Part shown: positions 1 through 8,088 of the stretch, in pieces
Numbering within the stretch: position 1 is the first letter of the stretch
Layout of the letters: every line of letters starts with the position of its first letter
Source: Flavobacteriales bacterium
Lineage (GTDB): Bacteria > Bacteroidota > Bacteroidia > Flavobacteriales_F > PHOS-HE28
DNA: 32,509 nucleotides
NCBI GenBank assembly: GCA_019912395.1
Contig: JAIOIH010000082.1
Location: 1 to 32,509 of the forward strand
Direction of reading: 5' to 3'
The notes under the pieces: model-generated
The model's database searches: none
Seen by the model: only the letters and a program-made list of their open reading frames with translations
What the model was told of the DNA's origin: nothing
Position numbers and translations under genes: made by a program

Positions 1-42
1 GTGGCACCTGAGGCAGTTGAGGTTCGACGAATAGAGGCCAAA

Positions 43-93
43 ACAAGGGTTTAGTATGACAAATAGAAGGCAAAAACCTTCGCAAACCCTTGT
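43..93 (-). terminator. Nested inverted repeat, candidate terminator after the DUF2797 gene
   Basis: ACAAGGGTTT (43-52) is perfectly complementary to AAACCCTTGT (84-93), and inside lies a second hairpin, GAAGG (66-70) with CCTTC (77-81). Read on the minus strand it lies about 50 nt downstream of the DUF2797 stop, and the stem is followed by a short T stretch, which fits a terminator. On the plus strand it could equally be leader or operator structure of something further left. The remaining bases of 1-146 show no gene. Confidence 0.4.
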
Positions 94-146
94 CATTGCT
101 CAAAACCCGTTTTCAAACTTAACAGTTGGCAGAAAACAGGAGGGAG

Positions 147-968
147 CTATTCCAGCACCACGTGGTAGCCCATGTGATTGCGCACGTTCAGCACCCGCCC
201 ATCGGACCAGACGAGGTACTGGCCCTTGATCCCCTGCAAGCGGCCCGTGACCTCCGGCAGCTTATCCAACTGGACGCTGACCAGCTTGGGAGGCACCGAT
301 ATCAGCGGATAGGACAAGGATGTGAGGGGCTCGTTGGGGAGCATGTATTCCCTCAGTTCCAGATCCACTTCCCGGAGCGCCCGCTCACGCGCTTCCCGGA
401 GGGGAGCCTCGCCTACTTCGGGATCGGACAATAGCAACATCCTCCGCCAGTCGGTCCGGTCGGAAAAAAGTCGCTTCAGGTCCACCTCGACGGCACCGGC
501 CAACTGGCGATAGGGCACCCGGGCAATGGGTACGGCCAGCATGGCCCCTTGATCGATCCATCGCACCGGCACCTGCGTACTGCGCGTCACCCCCACCTTC
601 ACGTCACCGGTGAAGGAGAGGTAAACGATATGCTCCTGCATATGGTGGTCCAGCTCCCATTGCATGTCCCGGCCCTCGCCCAGGTGGGCGCGACAGAGCT
701 CGGGCCGAATAATGCACGGGCTGGCTTCGGGGGCATTCCGCAAACAGGGGTAGCAGGTGCCTTGGCCGTAAAATTTCCTCACGCTCCTACCACAGGAGAT
801 GCACGTGCGGGCACCGGTGAACCGCAGGGTGAATTCCGTGGAGATGCGATCCCCCAACGGTATCGCACCGCCGGCCAGATCCAGCGCGTACTCCACTTGT
901 GCGGTTTCGGTGCCGTTCTTCGCCATTGCCAGTCCGGCAAGCATTTTCCCCAAGGGTGAGCCATCCAT
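147..968 (-). CDS. DUF2797 family zinc-ribbon protein
   Basis: The product has 273 residues and matches the DUF2797 family, whose biochemical role is not established. An N-terminal stretch ends in a Cys4 zinc-ribbon-like motif, CX2CX12CX2C (CISC, then CYPC). This is followed by the family's typical segment with a further Cys pair (CIIRPELC), an acidic/His-rich turn (ELDHHMQEH) and the VYLSFTGDVKVGVTR strand. The ATG at 968 is chosen over an upstream ATG at 1013 for two reasons: GGAGG sits a few bases before it, and a -7 promoter box (995-1002, minus) lies inside the longer version. The gene is divergent from the GH3 gene. No signal peptide or membrane segment is seen, so the protein is probably cytoplasmic. 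The family call is confident; function is unknown. Confidence 0.85.
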   Translation of the reverse strand: MDGSPLGKMLAGLAMAKNGTETAQVEYALDLAGGAIPLGDRISTEFTLRFTGARTCISCGRSVRKFYGQGTCYPCLRNAPEASPCIIRPELCRAHLGEGRDMQWELDHHMQEHIVYLSFTGDVKVGVTRSTQVPVRWIDQGAMLAVPIARVPYRQLAGAVEVDLKRLFSDRTDWRRMLLLSDPEVGEAPLREARERALREVDLELREYMLPNEPLTSLSYPLISVPPKLVSVQLDKLPEVTGRLQGIKGQYLVWSDGRVLNVRNHMGYHVVLE

Positions 969-994
969 ATTCCTCCGCGGTATTATCTTCCCCA

Positions 995-1002
995 CGAAAG
1001 TA
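995..1002 (-). promoter_or_regulatory. -7 promoter box of the DUF2797 gene
   Basis: The minus strand reads TACTTTCG, fitting the Bacteroidota -7 pattern TAnnTTTG/TAnnTTCG, 26 nt before the ATG at 968. A weaker plus-strand match for the GH3 gene, TATCTTCC, lies at 984-991, so the two divergent promoters would be nearly back to back. I see no clear -33 TTTG element. Confidence 0.5.
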
Positions 1003-1022
1003 GGCGCTCCCACCTCTCCCCC

Positions 1023-2534
1023 ATGCCCGTCAACGCGCTATTCTCCTTCCTGATGAATAAGCGGTTACAGCAGATCGAGCTGTTCCGCGACCATCCGCAT
1101 GAGGCCCAGCTGGAGGTGTTCCACAAGCTGGTGGACGCCGCACGCTACACCGAATGGGGGCGTCGCTACGATTATTCGAGCATCAATACCCCCGATGAGT
1201 TCCGCCAGCGGGTACCGTTGCAGGACTACACCTCCGTGAAGCCCTGGGTGGACCGGATGCGCGCCGGGGAACAGAACCTGCTCTGGCCCACTGATATACG
1301 CTGGTTCGCCAAGAGCAGCGGCACCACCAACGCCAAGAGCAAGTACATTCCCGTGAGCCGGGAAGCCTTGGAGGAATGCCACTACAAAGGCGGCAAGGAC
1401 CTGCTTTCGCTCCATTACGCCATGCGACCACAAAGCCGCTTGTACCAAGGCATGAACATGGTGTTGGGCGGCAGTAGTGCCACGGAGCCCTTGCGCAACG
1501 ATGCCTATACCGGCGATCTCAGTGCCATCATCATCCGCAATCTGCCCCTCTGGGTGGAGGTACGGCGAACGCCGGTGATCGAAACGGCGCTGATGGAGAA
1601 CTGGGAGGAAAAAGTGGAGCGGATGGCCCGCGAGACCATGCGTGAGGATGTGCGCAGCATCGCGGGAGTCCCTTCGTGGACACTGGTGGTGCTGAGACGC
1701 GTACTGGAGTTGACCGCCAAAAGGGACATCATGGAAGTGTGGCCCAATCTGGAACTGTTCATGCACGGCGGGGTGAGCTTCCGCCCGTATCGCGAGCAGT
1801 ACAGGAAGATCTTCCCGTCATCCAACGTGAACTACCTGGAGAGCTATAACGCCAGCGAGGGGTTCTTCGGCATCACCGACCGCCATGGGGCCGAAGACCT
1901 ATTGCTCATGCTGGACTATGGCATCTTCTTCGAATTCATTCCGGTGAAGGACCTGCATCGCGAGCAACCACCCACCAAACTGCTGCACGAGGTGGAGGCG
2001 GGCGAGGAATATGCCTTGGTGATCAGCACCAACGCAGGGCTCTGGCGCTACATGATCGGTGATACGGTCCATTTCACCGACACCAAGCCATATCGGGTGC
2101 AAGTGAGCGGCAGAACGCGCAGTTTCATCAATGCCTTCGGTGAGGAGTTGATCGTGGAGAACGCCGATCGCGGGATCCAGGCGGCTTGTTCGGCCACTGG
2201 CAGTGTGGTGTGCGACTACACGGCCGGGCCGGTCTACATGGATGAGATGGCCCGCGGAGGGCACGAATGGATGATCGAGTTCGAGGAGCTGCCCGAAGAC
2301 CTCGAACGGTTCACCACTGTATTGGACCAGACCATGCGCAACCTGAACAGCGATTACGATGCCAAGCGCAGTTCAGGGTTGGTCCTGCAACCGCCCATCG
2401 TACATGCCGTGGCCAAGGGCACTTTCCATCGGTGGCTGAAACAGCGCGGCAAGCTGGGCGGGCAGAACAAGGTGCCCCGGCTCTGCAACGACCGCTCGAT
2501 CTTGGACCAGTTGTTGCTCGGCACCCCCGCATGA
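1023..2534 (+). CDS. GH3 auxin-responsive promoter family protein (acyl-adenylating enzyme)
   Basis: The 503-residue product is a full-length member of the GH3 family, ANL-superfamily enzymes that adenylate a carboxylic acid and, in plants, join it to an amino acid. The three nucleotide-binding motifs are visible: SSGTTNAKSKYIP near residue 99, YNASEGFFGI near 276 and the YMIGDTVHFTD stretch near 343, followed by SGRTRSFINAFGEEL, which resembles the hinge to the C-terminal subdomain. Bacterial GH3 substrates are mostly unknown, so no auxin role is implied. The ATG at 1023 is the natural start after the divergent promoter region. The stop overlaps the next start (ATGA, 2531-2534), indicating translational coupling. 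Confidence 0.9.
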   Translation: MPVNALFSFLMNKRLQQIELFRDHPHEAQLEVFHKLVDAARYTEWGRRYDYSSINTPDEFRQRVPLQDYTSVKPWVDRMRAGEQNLLWPTDIRWFAKSSGTTNAKSKYIPVSREALEECHYKGGKDLLSLHYAMRPQSRLYQGMNMVLGGSSATEPLRNDAYTGDLSAIIIRNLPLWVEVRRTPVIETALMENWEEKVERMARETMREDVRSIAGVPSWTLVVLRRVLELTAKRDIMEVWPNLELFMHGGVSFRPYREQYRKIFPSSNVNYLESYNASEGFFGITDRHGAEDLLLMLDYGIFFEFIPVKDLHREQPPTKLLHEVEAGEEYALVISTNAGLWRYMIGDTVHFTDTKPYRVQVSGRTRSFINAFGEELIVENADRGIQAACSATGSVVCDYTAGPVYMDEMARGGHEWMIEFEELPEDLERFTTVLDQTMRNLNSDYDAKRSSGLVLQPPIVHAVAKGTFHRWLKQRGKLGGQNKVPRLCNDRSILDQLLLGTPA

Positions 2535-3337
2535 GACTGCTTCTTTTCGCCTTGCTATCGATCTCCTCGGGGAGTTGTGCATGGGCCCAGACGGATACCG
2601 CGTACTGGACGGTCCAAGGCCCGGTCGACCTCTTCACCACGGATGAGCTCGGCAACCTCTATACCGTCCGCGGGAACGACCTCGACCTGTTCGACAGGCA
2701 TGGGGTCCATTTAGCACATAACAGTCTCAACGCCTTTGGCCTGATCAGCCGGATCGATGCCTTTTCATCGATGAAACCGATGATCTTCTCCCGCAACCAA
2801 GGGCAACTCGCGCTGCTGGACAATACCCTGAGCATCCAAGGAAACGTCATGGACCTATCGCGCAACGGCTACCCGCAAGTCACGCTCGTTTGCACGGGGG
2901 TGCAAGGTCGTTTCTGGTTCTTTGACGAACGGGACTTGGCGCTGATGCGCGTGGACGGCAAGCTGAACCAATTGGCCAATACCGGGCGGCTGGACCAGCT
3001 TCTGAGCTTCACCCCGCAACCGACCTATATGGAGGAGGCGAACGACCGGCTCTACATGGTCGATCCCGAGCATGGCGTGCTTGTCTTCGACCTGTTCGGC
3101 ACCTACGTGCGCACCCTGCCCATCCTCGGTGCCGATCGCATCCAAGTGCGCGAGGGCTTCCTGTGGTACGTGCACAAGGGCCGCTTGGAACGCTACGACC
3201 TGCGTGCCTTCACCACGGAAATGGTCCCCTGGCCGCAGGACAGTGCAACCGCGGAGGTGCTCAACGCACGCATTGAGCATGGCCGGCTCTACCGCCAAAC
3301 CCCGGAAGCCATCCGGGTGTCCCCCATCCCCAAATGA
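2531..3337 (+). CDS. Exported protein of unknown function, beta-propeller-like
   Basis: The product has 268 residues. It begins with a clear Sec signal peptide (MRLLLFALLSISSGSCAWAQ), with likely signal peptidase I cleavage after AWAQ or just before its Gln. The mature part has repeating beta-rich units such as DELGNLYTVRGNDLDLFDRHG, EANDRLYMVDPEHGVLVFDLFG and EGFLWYVHKGRLERYDL, which look like propeller blades. I recognise no named family. The start is fixed by the 4-base overlap with the GH3 stop, and a longer upstream reading in the same frame would only overlay the GH3 gene. Its position between GH3 and the deoxynucleoside kinase suggests co-transcription with GH3, although the kinase has its own promoter box. 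Confidence 0.8.
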   Translation: MRLLLFALLSISSGSCAWAQTDTAYWTVQGPVDLFTTDELGNLYTVRGNDLDLFDRHGVHLAHNSLNAFGLISRIDAFSSMKPMIFSRNQGQLALLDNTLSIQGNVMDLSRNGYPQVTLVCTGVQGRFWFFDERDLALMRVDGKLNQLANTGRLDQLLSFTPQPTYMEEANDRLYMVDPEHGVLVFDLFGTYVRTLPILGADRIQVREGFLWYVHKGRLERYDLRAFTTEMVPWPQDSATAEVLNARIEHGRLYRQTPEAIRVSPIPK

Positions 3338-3400
3338 GTACATGGAGGCCTCGTTTCACAGACTTTATCCACATCGGCACCTCGCTTGGGCTGAAGGGGG

Positions 3401-3408
3401 TATTTTCG
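3401..3408 (+). promoter_or_regulatory. -7 promoter box of the deoxynucleoside kinase gene
   Basis: TATTTTCG fits TAnnTTCG. Transcription starting a few bases downstream would leave a leader of about 20 nt to the ATG at 3434, whereas a GTG at 3422 would lie almost at the 5' end. No convincing -33 element is seen. Confidence 0.45.
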
Positions 3409-3433
3409 CCATCCTCCACAAGTGAACATCATC

Positions 3434-4132
3434 ATGCACATTGCGATCGCAGGAAATATCGGCTCAGGTAAAACCACCCTCACCAAACTGTTGGCAAAAC
3501 ACTACAACTGGGACCGTCTTGAGGAGGCCGTTGACAACAACCCCTATCTGTTCGACTTCTACAAGGACATGCAGCGGTGGAGCTTCAACCTCCAGATCTT
3601 CTTCCTCAATTCGCGGTTCGAGCAACTGCTGGATATCCGCCGCAGCGGGCGAAACGTGGTGCAGGACCGAACGATCTATGAGGATGCCTACATCTTCGCC
3701 CCCAACCTGCACGCCATGGGGCTGATGACCACGCGCGATTTCGAGAACTATTTCCGGCTGTTCAAGAACATGGACAGCGCCGTTACCCCGCCGGACCTGT
3801 TGATCTATCTCCGCGCCAGCGTTCCGAACCTGGTGAACCAGATCGCCGAACGTGGCCGCGACTACGAAAGCAGTATCAGCATCGACTACCTCAAGCGGCT
3901 GCATGAGCGCTACGAGGCGTGGATCAGCACCTACGACAAGGGAAAGGTCCTGGTGATCGATGTGGACGCCAATTCCTTCCATACCAACCCGGAGGACCTC
4001 GGCAAGATCATCAACTCCATTGATGCCGAGATCCATGGTCTGTTCCCGAACGAGGCCCCGGTGAAGGCTTCGCCGACCAGGAAAGCCGCCAAGACCCCGG
4101 TGAGGAAGAAGCCGGCGGTGAAGAAGAAGTGA
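3434..4132 (+). CDS. Deoxynucleoside kinase
   Basis: The 232-residue protein belongs to the dNK/dGK/dCK family and phosphorylates salvaged deoxynucleosides using ATP. The P-loop GNIGSGKTT is at residues 7-15. The family's QDRTIYEDAYIFA stretch (DR...ED, substrate-site acidic and Arg residues) follows near residue 76, and the RGRDYESSIS lid region near 138. The C-terminus carries an unusual basic tail rich in Lys, Ala and Pro (about 20 residues ending KKPAVKKK) beyond the kinase fold. The ATG at 3434 is preferred to an in-frame GTG at 3422, which would add four residues. With NupC, ThyA and DHFR elsewhere in the window it forms a deoxynucleotide supply set. Confidence 0.9.
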   Translation: MHIAIAGNIGSGKTTLTKLLAKHYNWDRLEEAVDNNPYLFDFYKDMQRWSFNLQIFFLNSRFEQLLDIRRSGRNVVQDRTIYEDAYIFAPNLHAMGLMTTRDFENYFRLFKNMDSAVTPPDLLIYLRASVPNLVNQIAERGRDYESSISIDYLKRLHERYEAWISTYDKGKVLVIDVDANSFHTNPEDLGKIINSIDAEIHGLFPNEAPVKASPTRKAAKTPVRKKPAVKKK

Positions 4133-4382
4133 GGCGCTTCGTTTGAAAAGAAGAAAATCGAAGGCTGAAAGTTGAAACGAAGTAACAAAGTTTCAACCTG
4201 CCCCGGACTTGAGCGGGGTTGTCAGCGTGCGGCTCGGCTTGCTTTGCCTCTGGCCGGCGGTGTGCGTTGACCGATGTCCACATGTCCGAGACGGGCTGGA
4301 GGCCTTGGGATGGGATGCACATGCCTACGGCACGCAGGCTCCGAAAAGATCCGAGCGCGAGATGGCACTGTCCCAAACGGAG
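4133..4382. other. Intergenic region with a GAAAGNT-type repeat and a weak hairpin
   Basis: No gene is supported between the convergent kinase and hppA genes. At 4160-4178 lies GAAGGCTGAAAGTTGAAAC, a short member of the seven-base-period repeat family seen again at 6783-6817 and 15436-15520. At 4201-4218 CCCCG and CGGGG can form a hairpin with an 8-base loop followed by TT, a weak terminator candidate for the kinase transcript. Confidence 0.5.
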
Positions 4383-4404
4383 AACGCCTCCCGGAGGAGG
4401 CGCT
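4383..4404 (-). terminator. Intrinsic terminator of hppA
   Basis: CGCCTCC (4385-4391), a CGGA loop and GGAGGCG (4396-4402) form a 7-bp GC-rich stem. On the minus strand it extends by a G-U and an A-U pair and is followed by a T-rich stretch. It lies 33 bases downstream of the hppA stop codon, the expected position. Confidence 0.65.
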
Positions 4405-4436
4405 CTTCATGCAAAGCCGGTTGGCCTTTGATCGGA

Positions 4437-6656
4437 TCAGTTGGGGACCTTGAACGCTACGGCGGCTGGTGCCTCGGTGTCTGCCGAGCGGCCCAGGATC
4501 ACCTCTTGTGCTTCAGGAACTTGGATGTGCGCATCCGAGCTATCGTCCTTGGGCAAGTGCGGGGCCAGGACCAGGGCCACGATGGAGGTGAGCTTGATCA
4601 GGATGTTCATCGAGGGCCCGCTGGTGTCCTTGAACGGATCACCCACAGTGTCACCGGTAACCGCCGCCTTGTGCGCTTCGCTGCCCTTTTCATGGATCAC
4701 GCCATCGATCAGCGCACCCTTCTCGAAGCTCTTCTTGGCATTGTCCCATGCGCCACCGGCGTTGTTCTGGAACATGCCCATGAGCACGCCGCTCACCGTG
4801 ATCCCGGCCAGCAGTCCGCCCAGCGCCTCGGGCCCCATCAGGAAGCCCACGATCACCGGTGAGAGCAAGGCCAACGCACCCGGCGCGATCATCTCGCGGA
4901 TGGAGGCCTTGGTGCTGATGGCCACGCATTTCTCGTATTCCGGAGCGGCGGTTCCCTCCATGATGCCGGGGATCTCCCGGAACTGGCGGCGCACTTCCTT
5001 CACCATGTCCATGGCGGCCTTGCCCACGGCGCTGATGGCCAGCGAGCTGAAGAAGAACGGGATCATGGCGCCCACGAAGAGCATGGCCAGTACATCCGCC
5101 TTGTAGATGTCGATGCCGTCAATGCCCGAAAGGCCCACGTAGGCCGCGAACAAGGCCAAGGCCGTCAAGGCCGCGGAGGCGATGGCAAAGCCCTTGCCCG
5201 TGGCGGCCGTGGTGTTGCCCACCGCGTCCAGATTGTCCGTGCGCTCACGCACCTCCTTGGGCAGGCCGCTCATTTCGGCGATACCTCCGGCGTTGTCCGC
5301 AATGGGGCCGAAAGCGTCGATGGCCAACTGCATGGCCGTGGTGGACATCATGCCCGCTGCGGCAATGGCCACTCCGTACATGCCTGCCAGTTCAAAGGAA
5401 CCCCAGATACCGGCGGCGAGGATCAGGATCGGGAGCACGGTGCTCTCCATGCCCATGGCCAAGCCACCGATCACGTTCGTCCCGTGGCCCGTGCCGCTTT
5501 TCTGCACAATGCTGTTCACCGGGCGGCGCCCCATGCTGGTGTAGTATTCCGTCACGGCGCTCATCAGGAAGCCCACTACCAGGCCCAGGATGATCGCGAA
5601 GAAGACGTTGATGCTGGTGAGCGGAACGGACACTCCGTTGCGGACGAACTGCATGGTCTCGGGCATCATCCACTGTACCAGGGGATAGGCCACGATCGCG
5701 GTGAGGAGCATGGATCCCCAGTTACCGATGTTCAGCGCCTTCATCACGCTATCGCTCTCCTTGTTCACCTTCACGAAGAAGGTGCCCACTATGCTGAAGA
5801 GTACGCCGAGACCGGCGATCACCATCGGCAGGAGGATCGGGGCCATGCCGCCGAAATTGTCAACGCTCACTACCTCACGGCCCAGCACCATGGTGGCAAG
5901 CATGGTGGCCACGTAGCTGCCGAAGAGGTCGGCGCCCATGCCGGCCACGTCACCCACGTTATCGCCCACGTTGTCCGCGATGGTGGCGGGGTTGCGGGCA
6001 TCATCCTCGGGAATGTTGGCCTCCAGCTTTCCCACGATGTCCGCGCCCACGTCGGCGGCCTTGGTATAGATGCCGCCGCCCACACGGGCGAACAGGGCGA
6101 TGGACTCGGCACCGAGGGAGAAGCCGGCGAGCACCTCCAAGGCGGTCATCATCTGCTCTCCATTGGGATCGCCATCGGTGACGTACATCTTCAGGAAAAT
6201 GATGAAGAGCGAGCTGATGCCCACCACGGCCAAGCCGGCAACGCCCAGGCCCATGACCGTTCCGCCGTTGAAACTCACCTTCAGGGCCTGCCCCAAGCTG
6301 GTGCGGGCCGCCTGTGTGGTGCGCACGTTCGCCTTGGTGGCCACGCTCATGCCCACCCAGCCGGCGAAGGCGCTGAAGAAGGCCCCGATCAGGAAAGCGA
6401 TGGCGATCACCCAATCGCTATGGGCCACCAGTGTGCCACTCCACGCAAGAAGTGCCGCAGCGATCGCGGCGAACACGATCATCACGCGCCATTCCGCCTT
6501 CAGGAACGCACTGGCCCCATCGGCAATGTGCCCGGCCAGCACCCGCATATCCTCGGTCCCTGCATCCTGCTTGTTCACCCAAAGTGCCTTGCCGATCATC
6601 ACCGCAAGGCCGATAAGCCCCATCACCGGGATGTAGTACATCAATTCACTTCCCAT
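4437..6656 (-). CDS. hppA: K+-dependent membrane-bound pyrophosphatase (Na+ and/or H+ pumping)
   Basis: The 739-residue polytopic membrane protein hydrolyses pyrophosphate and pumps Na+ and/or H+ outward across the inner membrane. Catalytic motifs are intact: [11 protein letters not shown] near residue 202, DNVGDNVGD near 227 and [13 protein letters not shown] near 665. The cation signature reads [10 protein letters not shown] near residue 478. Ala after GNTT, and Gly rather than Thr three positions later, are the K+-dependent pattern, whereas K+-independent H+ pumps carry Lys and Thr. I cannot separate Na+ from dual Na+/H+ pumping. The start at 6656 ([13 protein letters not shown]) is chosen because it opens the first membrane helix; an in-frame ATG at 6824 would add 56 unrelated residues, run through the promoter box at 6710-6717 and reach into the 6783-6817 repeat array. 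Confidence 0.95.
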   Translation of the reverse strand: MGSELMYYIPVMGLIGLAVMIGKALWVNKQDAGTEDMRVLAGHIADGASAFLKAEWRVMIVFAAIAAALLAWSGTLVAHSDWVIAIAFLIGAFFSAFAGWVGMSVATKANVRTTQAARTSLGQALKVSFNGGTVMGLGVAGLAVVGISSLFIIFLKMYVTDGDPNGEQMMTALEVLAGFSLGAESIALFARVGGGIYTKAADVGADIVGKLEANIPEDDARNPATIADNVGDNVGDVAGMGADLFGSYVATMLATMVLGREVVSVDNFGGMAPILLPMVIAGLGVLFSIVGTFFVKVNKESDSVMKALNIGNWGSMLLTAIVAYPLVQWMMPETMQFVRNGVSVPLTSINVFFAIILGLVVGFLMSAVTEYYTSMGRRPVNSIVQKSGTGHGTNVIGGLAMGMESTVLPILILAAGIWGSFELAGMYGVAIAAAGMMSTTAMQLAIDAFGPIADNAGGIAEMSGLPKEVRERTDNLDAVGNTTAATGKGFAIASAALTALALFAAYVGLSGIDGIDIYKADVLAMLFVGAMIPFFFSSLAISAVGKAAMDMVKEVRRQFREIPGIMEGTAAPEYEKCVAISTKASIREMIAPGALALLSPVIVGFLMGPEALGGLLAGITVSGVLMGMFQNNAGGAWDNAKKSFEKGALIDGVIHEKGSEAHKAAVTGDTVGDPFKDTSGPSMNILIKLTSIVALVLAPHLPKDDSSDAHIQVPEAQEVILGRSADTEAPAAVAFKVPN

Positions 6657-6709
6657 GTCCGTCTGCTTTTGTGTCTTCTGTAAATAAGGAACCCCGCTCG
6701 CGGGGGGCG

Positions 6710-6717
6710 CGAAATTA
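6710..6717 (-). promoter_or_regulatory. -7 promoter box of hppA
   Basis: The minus strand reads TAATTTCG (TAnnTTCG), giving a leader of roughly 50 nt. Inside the leader CCCCG (6692-6696) and CGGGG (6701-6705) can form a small hairpin with a 4-base loop. Confidence 0.5.
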
Positions 6718-6782
6718 GCCGAAGGTTTGGAATGCGGGACAAGAGGCGGTTTTGGGTGTTGGAAATCCGTCACCAGTTTGAT

Positions 6783-6817
6783 GAAAGATGAAGCTCGAAA
6801 GCTGAAAGATGAAACGC
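6783..6817. repeat. Seven-base tandem repeat, GAAAGNT type
   Basis: Five consecutive seven-base units are seen: GAAAGAT, GAAGCTC, GAAAGCT, GAAAGAT, GAAACGC. The 18 bases at 6797-6814 are an exact reverse complement of 15442-15459 upstream of the ClC gene, so this is a dispersed repeat. It lies in the 327-base gap between hppA and pdhB, which holds no gene. Confidence 0.75.
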
Positions 6818-6853
6818 ATGCCACGGAGTTACCTCTTCAGCAATGCCCCCCCG

Positions 6854-6908
6854 ATCACCAATCACCAGTCACCAATCACCAGTCACCAATCACCAATCAC
6901 CAATCACT
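6854..6908. repeat. Seven-base tandem repeat, RTCACCA type
   Basis: Nearly eight units in exact register: ATCACCA or GTCACCA repeated seven times, ending in a partial ATCACT. A related array in the opposite orientation is at 15368-15395. Any short open frame across it is a by-product of the repeat. Confidence 0.85.
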
Positions 6909-6939
6909 CTTCTCCGCGCCCCTGGCTGCCGGAGGCATG

Positions 6940-6956
6940 CTCCGCGCCTCTGCGTC
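6940..6956. repeat. Single copy of the GCGYCTCW octamer repeat
   Basis: CTCCGCGCCTCTGCGTC matches the octamer family found at 10842-10867, 17054-17085 and 17636-17862. It lies 28 bases downstream of the pdhB stop codon. Confidence 0.6.
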
Positions 6957-6983
6957 GCTATTCAAGGATCACCGGATCTCCGA

Positions 6984-7967
6984 CTACGCCTTCACGTACG
7001 AAACGCTCTTCACCGCTTCCACCACGCGCTTTATGCTGGGGAGGGATTCATCGATCAGGTTCAAGGCGAAGGGCAGCGGGGTATCCGCTTGGGTCACCCG
7101 CAGCACCGGTGCATCCAAGTGGTCGAACGCATGGCGCTGCACGCGGAAGGCGATCTCGCTGGCGATGCTGCCGTACGGGAAATTCTCGTCCACCACCACC
7201 AAGCGGTTGGTCTTTTTCACCGAGGTGATGATGGTGGCCAGGTCCAAGGGACGGATGGTGCGCAGATCGATCACCTCGCACTCGATCCCGTCCTTGGCCA
7301 GTTCATCCGCAGCATCCAAGGCCACCTTCATCATCTTACCGAAGCTCACGATGGTGGCGTCCGCCCCGGGCCGCTTGATGTCCGCCACGCCGATGGGCAG
7401 GAGGTATTCGCCGTCGGGGATCTCGCCCTTGTCACCGTACATGCGCTCGCTCTCCATGAAGAGGACCGGATCGTCATCGCGGATGGCCGCCTTCAGCAGG
7501 CCCTTGGCATCGTAGGGGTTGCTCGGGGTGATCACCTTTAGGCCCGGGATGTTGGCATACATGCTCTCGTAGCTCTGGCTGTGCGTGGCCGCCAACTGGC
7601 CCGCGCTGCCGTTGCCACCGCGGAAGGTGATCGGCATGTTGAACTGCCCGCCGCTCATCTGCAGCATCTTCGCCGCCGAGTTGATGATCTGGTCACTGGC
7701 CAGCACGGCGAAGTTCCAGGTCATGAACTCCACGATCGGTCGCAGCCCGTTCATGGCGGCACCCACGGCGATGCCGGTGAAGCCCAGTTCCGCAATGGGG
7801 GTGTCGATCACGCGCTTGGCACCAAACTCGTCCAGCATGCCCTTGCTCACCTTGTAGGCCCCGTTGTATTCCGCCACCTCCTCCCCCAGGAGAAAGACGT
7901 TGGGATCACGGCGCATCTCCTCGCTCATTGCCTCGTTCAGGGCCTCACGGAATTGTACGGTACGCAT
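6984..7967 (-). CDS. pdhB: Pyruvate dehydrogenase E1 component, beta subunit
   Basis: The 327-residue protein is the beta subunit of the heterotetrameric (alpha2beta2) E1 2-oxoacid dehydrogenase, the thiamine-diphosphate step that turns pyruvate into acetyl-CoA. Seen in order: MRTVQFREALNEAMSEEM at the N-terminus; LLGEEVAEYNGAYKVSKG with the TPP-contacting Glu region; DTPIAELGFTGIAVGAAM; the FRGGNGSAGQLAATHSQSYE loop; and the C-terminal transketolase fold with DLRTIRPLD and VVVDENFPYGSIASEI. Its length is usual for the family. The alpha subunit is not adjacent, and neighbouring genes are unrelated, so it is transcribed alone from a strong -7 box at 7990-7997. A branched-chain E1 beta is a less likely alternative. 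Confidence 0.93.
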   Translation of the reverse strand: MRTVQFREALNEAMSEEMRRDPNVFLLGEEVAEYNGAYKVSKGMLDEFGAKRVIDTPIAELGFTGIAVGAAMNGLRPIVEFMTWNFAVLASDQIINSAAKMLQMSGGQFNMPITFRGGNGSAGQLAATHSQSYESMYANIPGLKVITPSNPYDAKGLLKAAIRDDDPVLFMESERMYGDKGEIPDGEYLLPIGVADIKRPGADATIVSFGKMMKVALDAADELAKDGIECEVIDLRTIRPLDLATIITSVKKTNRLVVVDENFPYGSIASEIAFRVQRHAFDHLDAPVLRVTQADTPLPFALNLIDESLPSIKRVVEAVKSVSYVKA

Positions 7968-7989
7968 GACGCTATATGAAAATGGACCG

Positions 7990-7997
7990 CAAAGTTA
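7990..7997 (-). promoter_or_regulatory. -7 promoter box of pdhB
   Basis: The minus strand reads TAACTTTG, an exact match to the Bacteroidota -7 consensus TAnnTTTG, 22 nt before the ATG at 7967. Confidence 0.6.
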
Positions 7998-8060
7998 GCC
8001 TTTCGGCTGCTGGGAATGGACAAGGGGCCCACCGGGGATGGAACTCCGATGGACCCCTTA

Positions 8061-8084
8061 CCGGTCCCTGCCAACAAGGACCGG
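8061..8084 (-). terminator. Hairpin immediately after the lipoprotein stop
   Basis: CCGGTCC (8061-8067) and GGACCGG (8078-8084) form a 7-bp stem with a 10-base loop four bases past the stop codon of the lipoprotein gene. No T run follows, so it is a terminator candidate only by position. Confidence 0.4.
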
Positions 8085-8088
8085 ACCG

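Noticed and set aside
2267-2530. Extended N-terminus for the exported protein ending at 3337
   Set aside because: It would lie wholly inside the GH3 gene in another frame; the ATG at 2531 gives a clean signal peptide and ATGA coupling.
5484-6683. Plus-strand open frame of 399 codons opposite hppA
   Set aside because: His- and Gly-rich shadow of the pyrophosphatase gene; no signal peptide or domain.
6727-7541. Plus-strand open frames across the RTCACCA array and pdhB
   Set aside because: They consist of translated heptamer repeat joined to antisense pdhB sequence.
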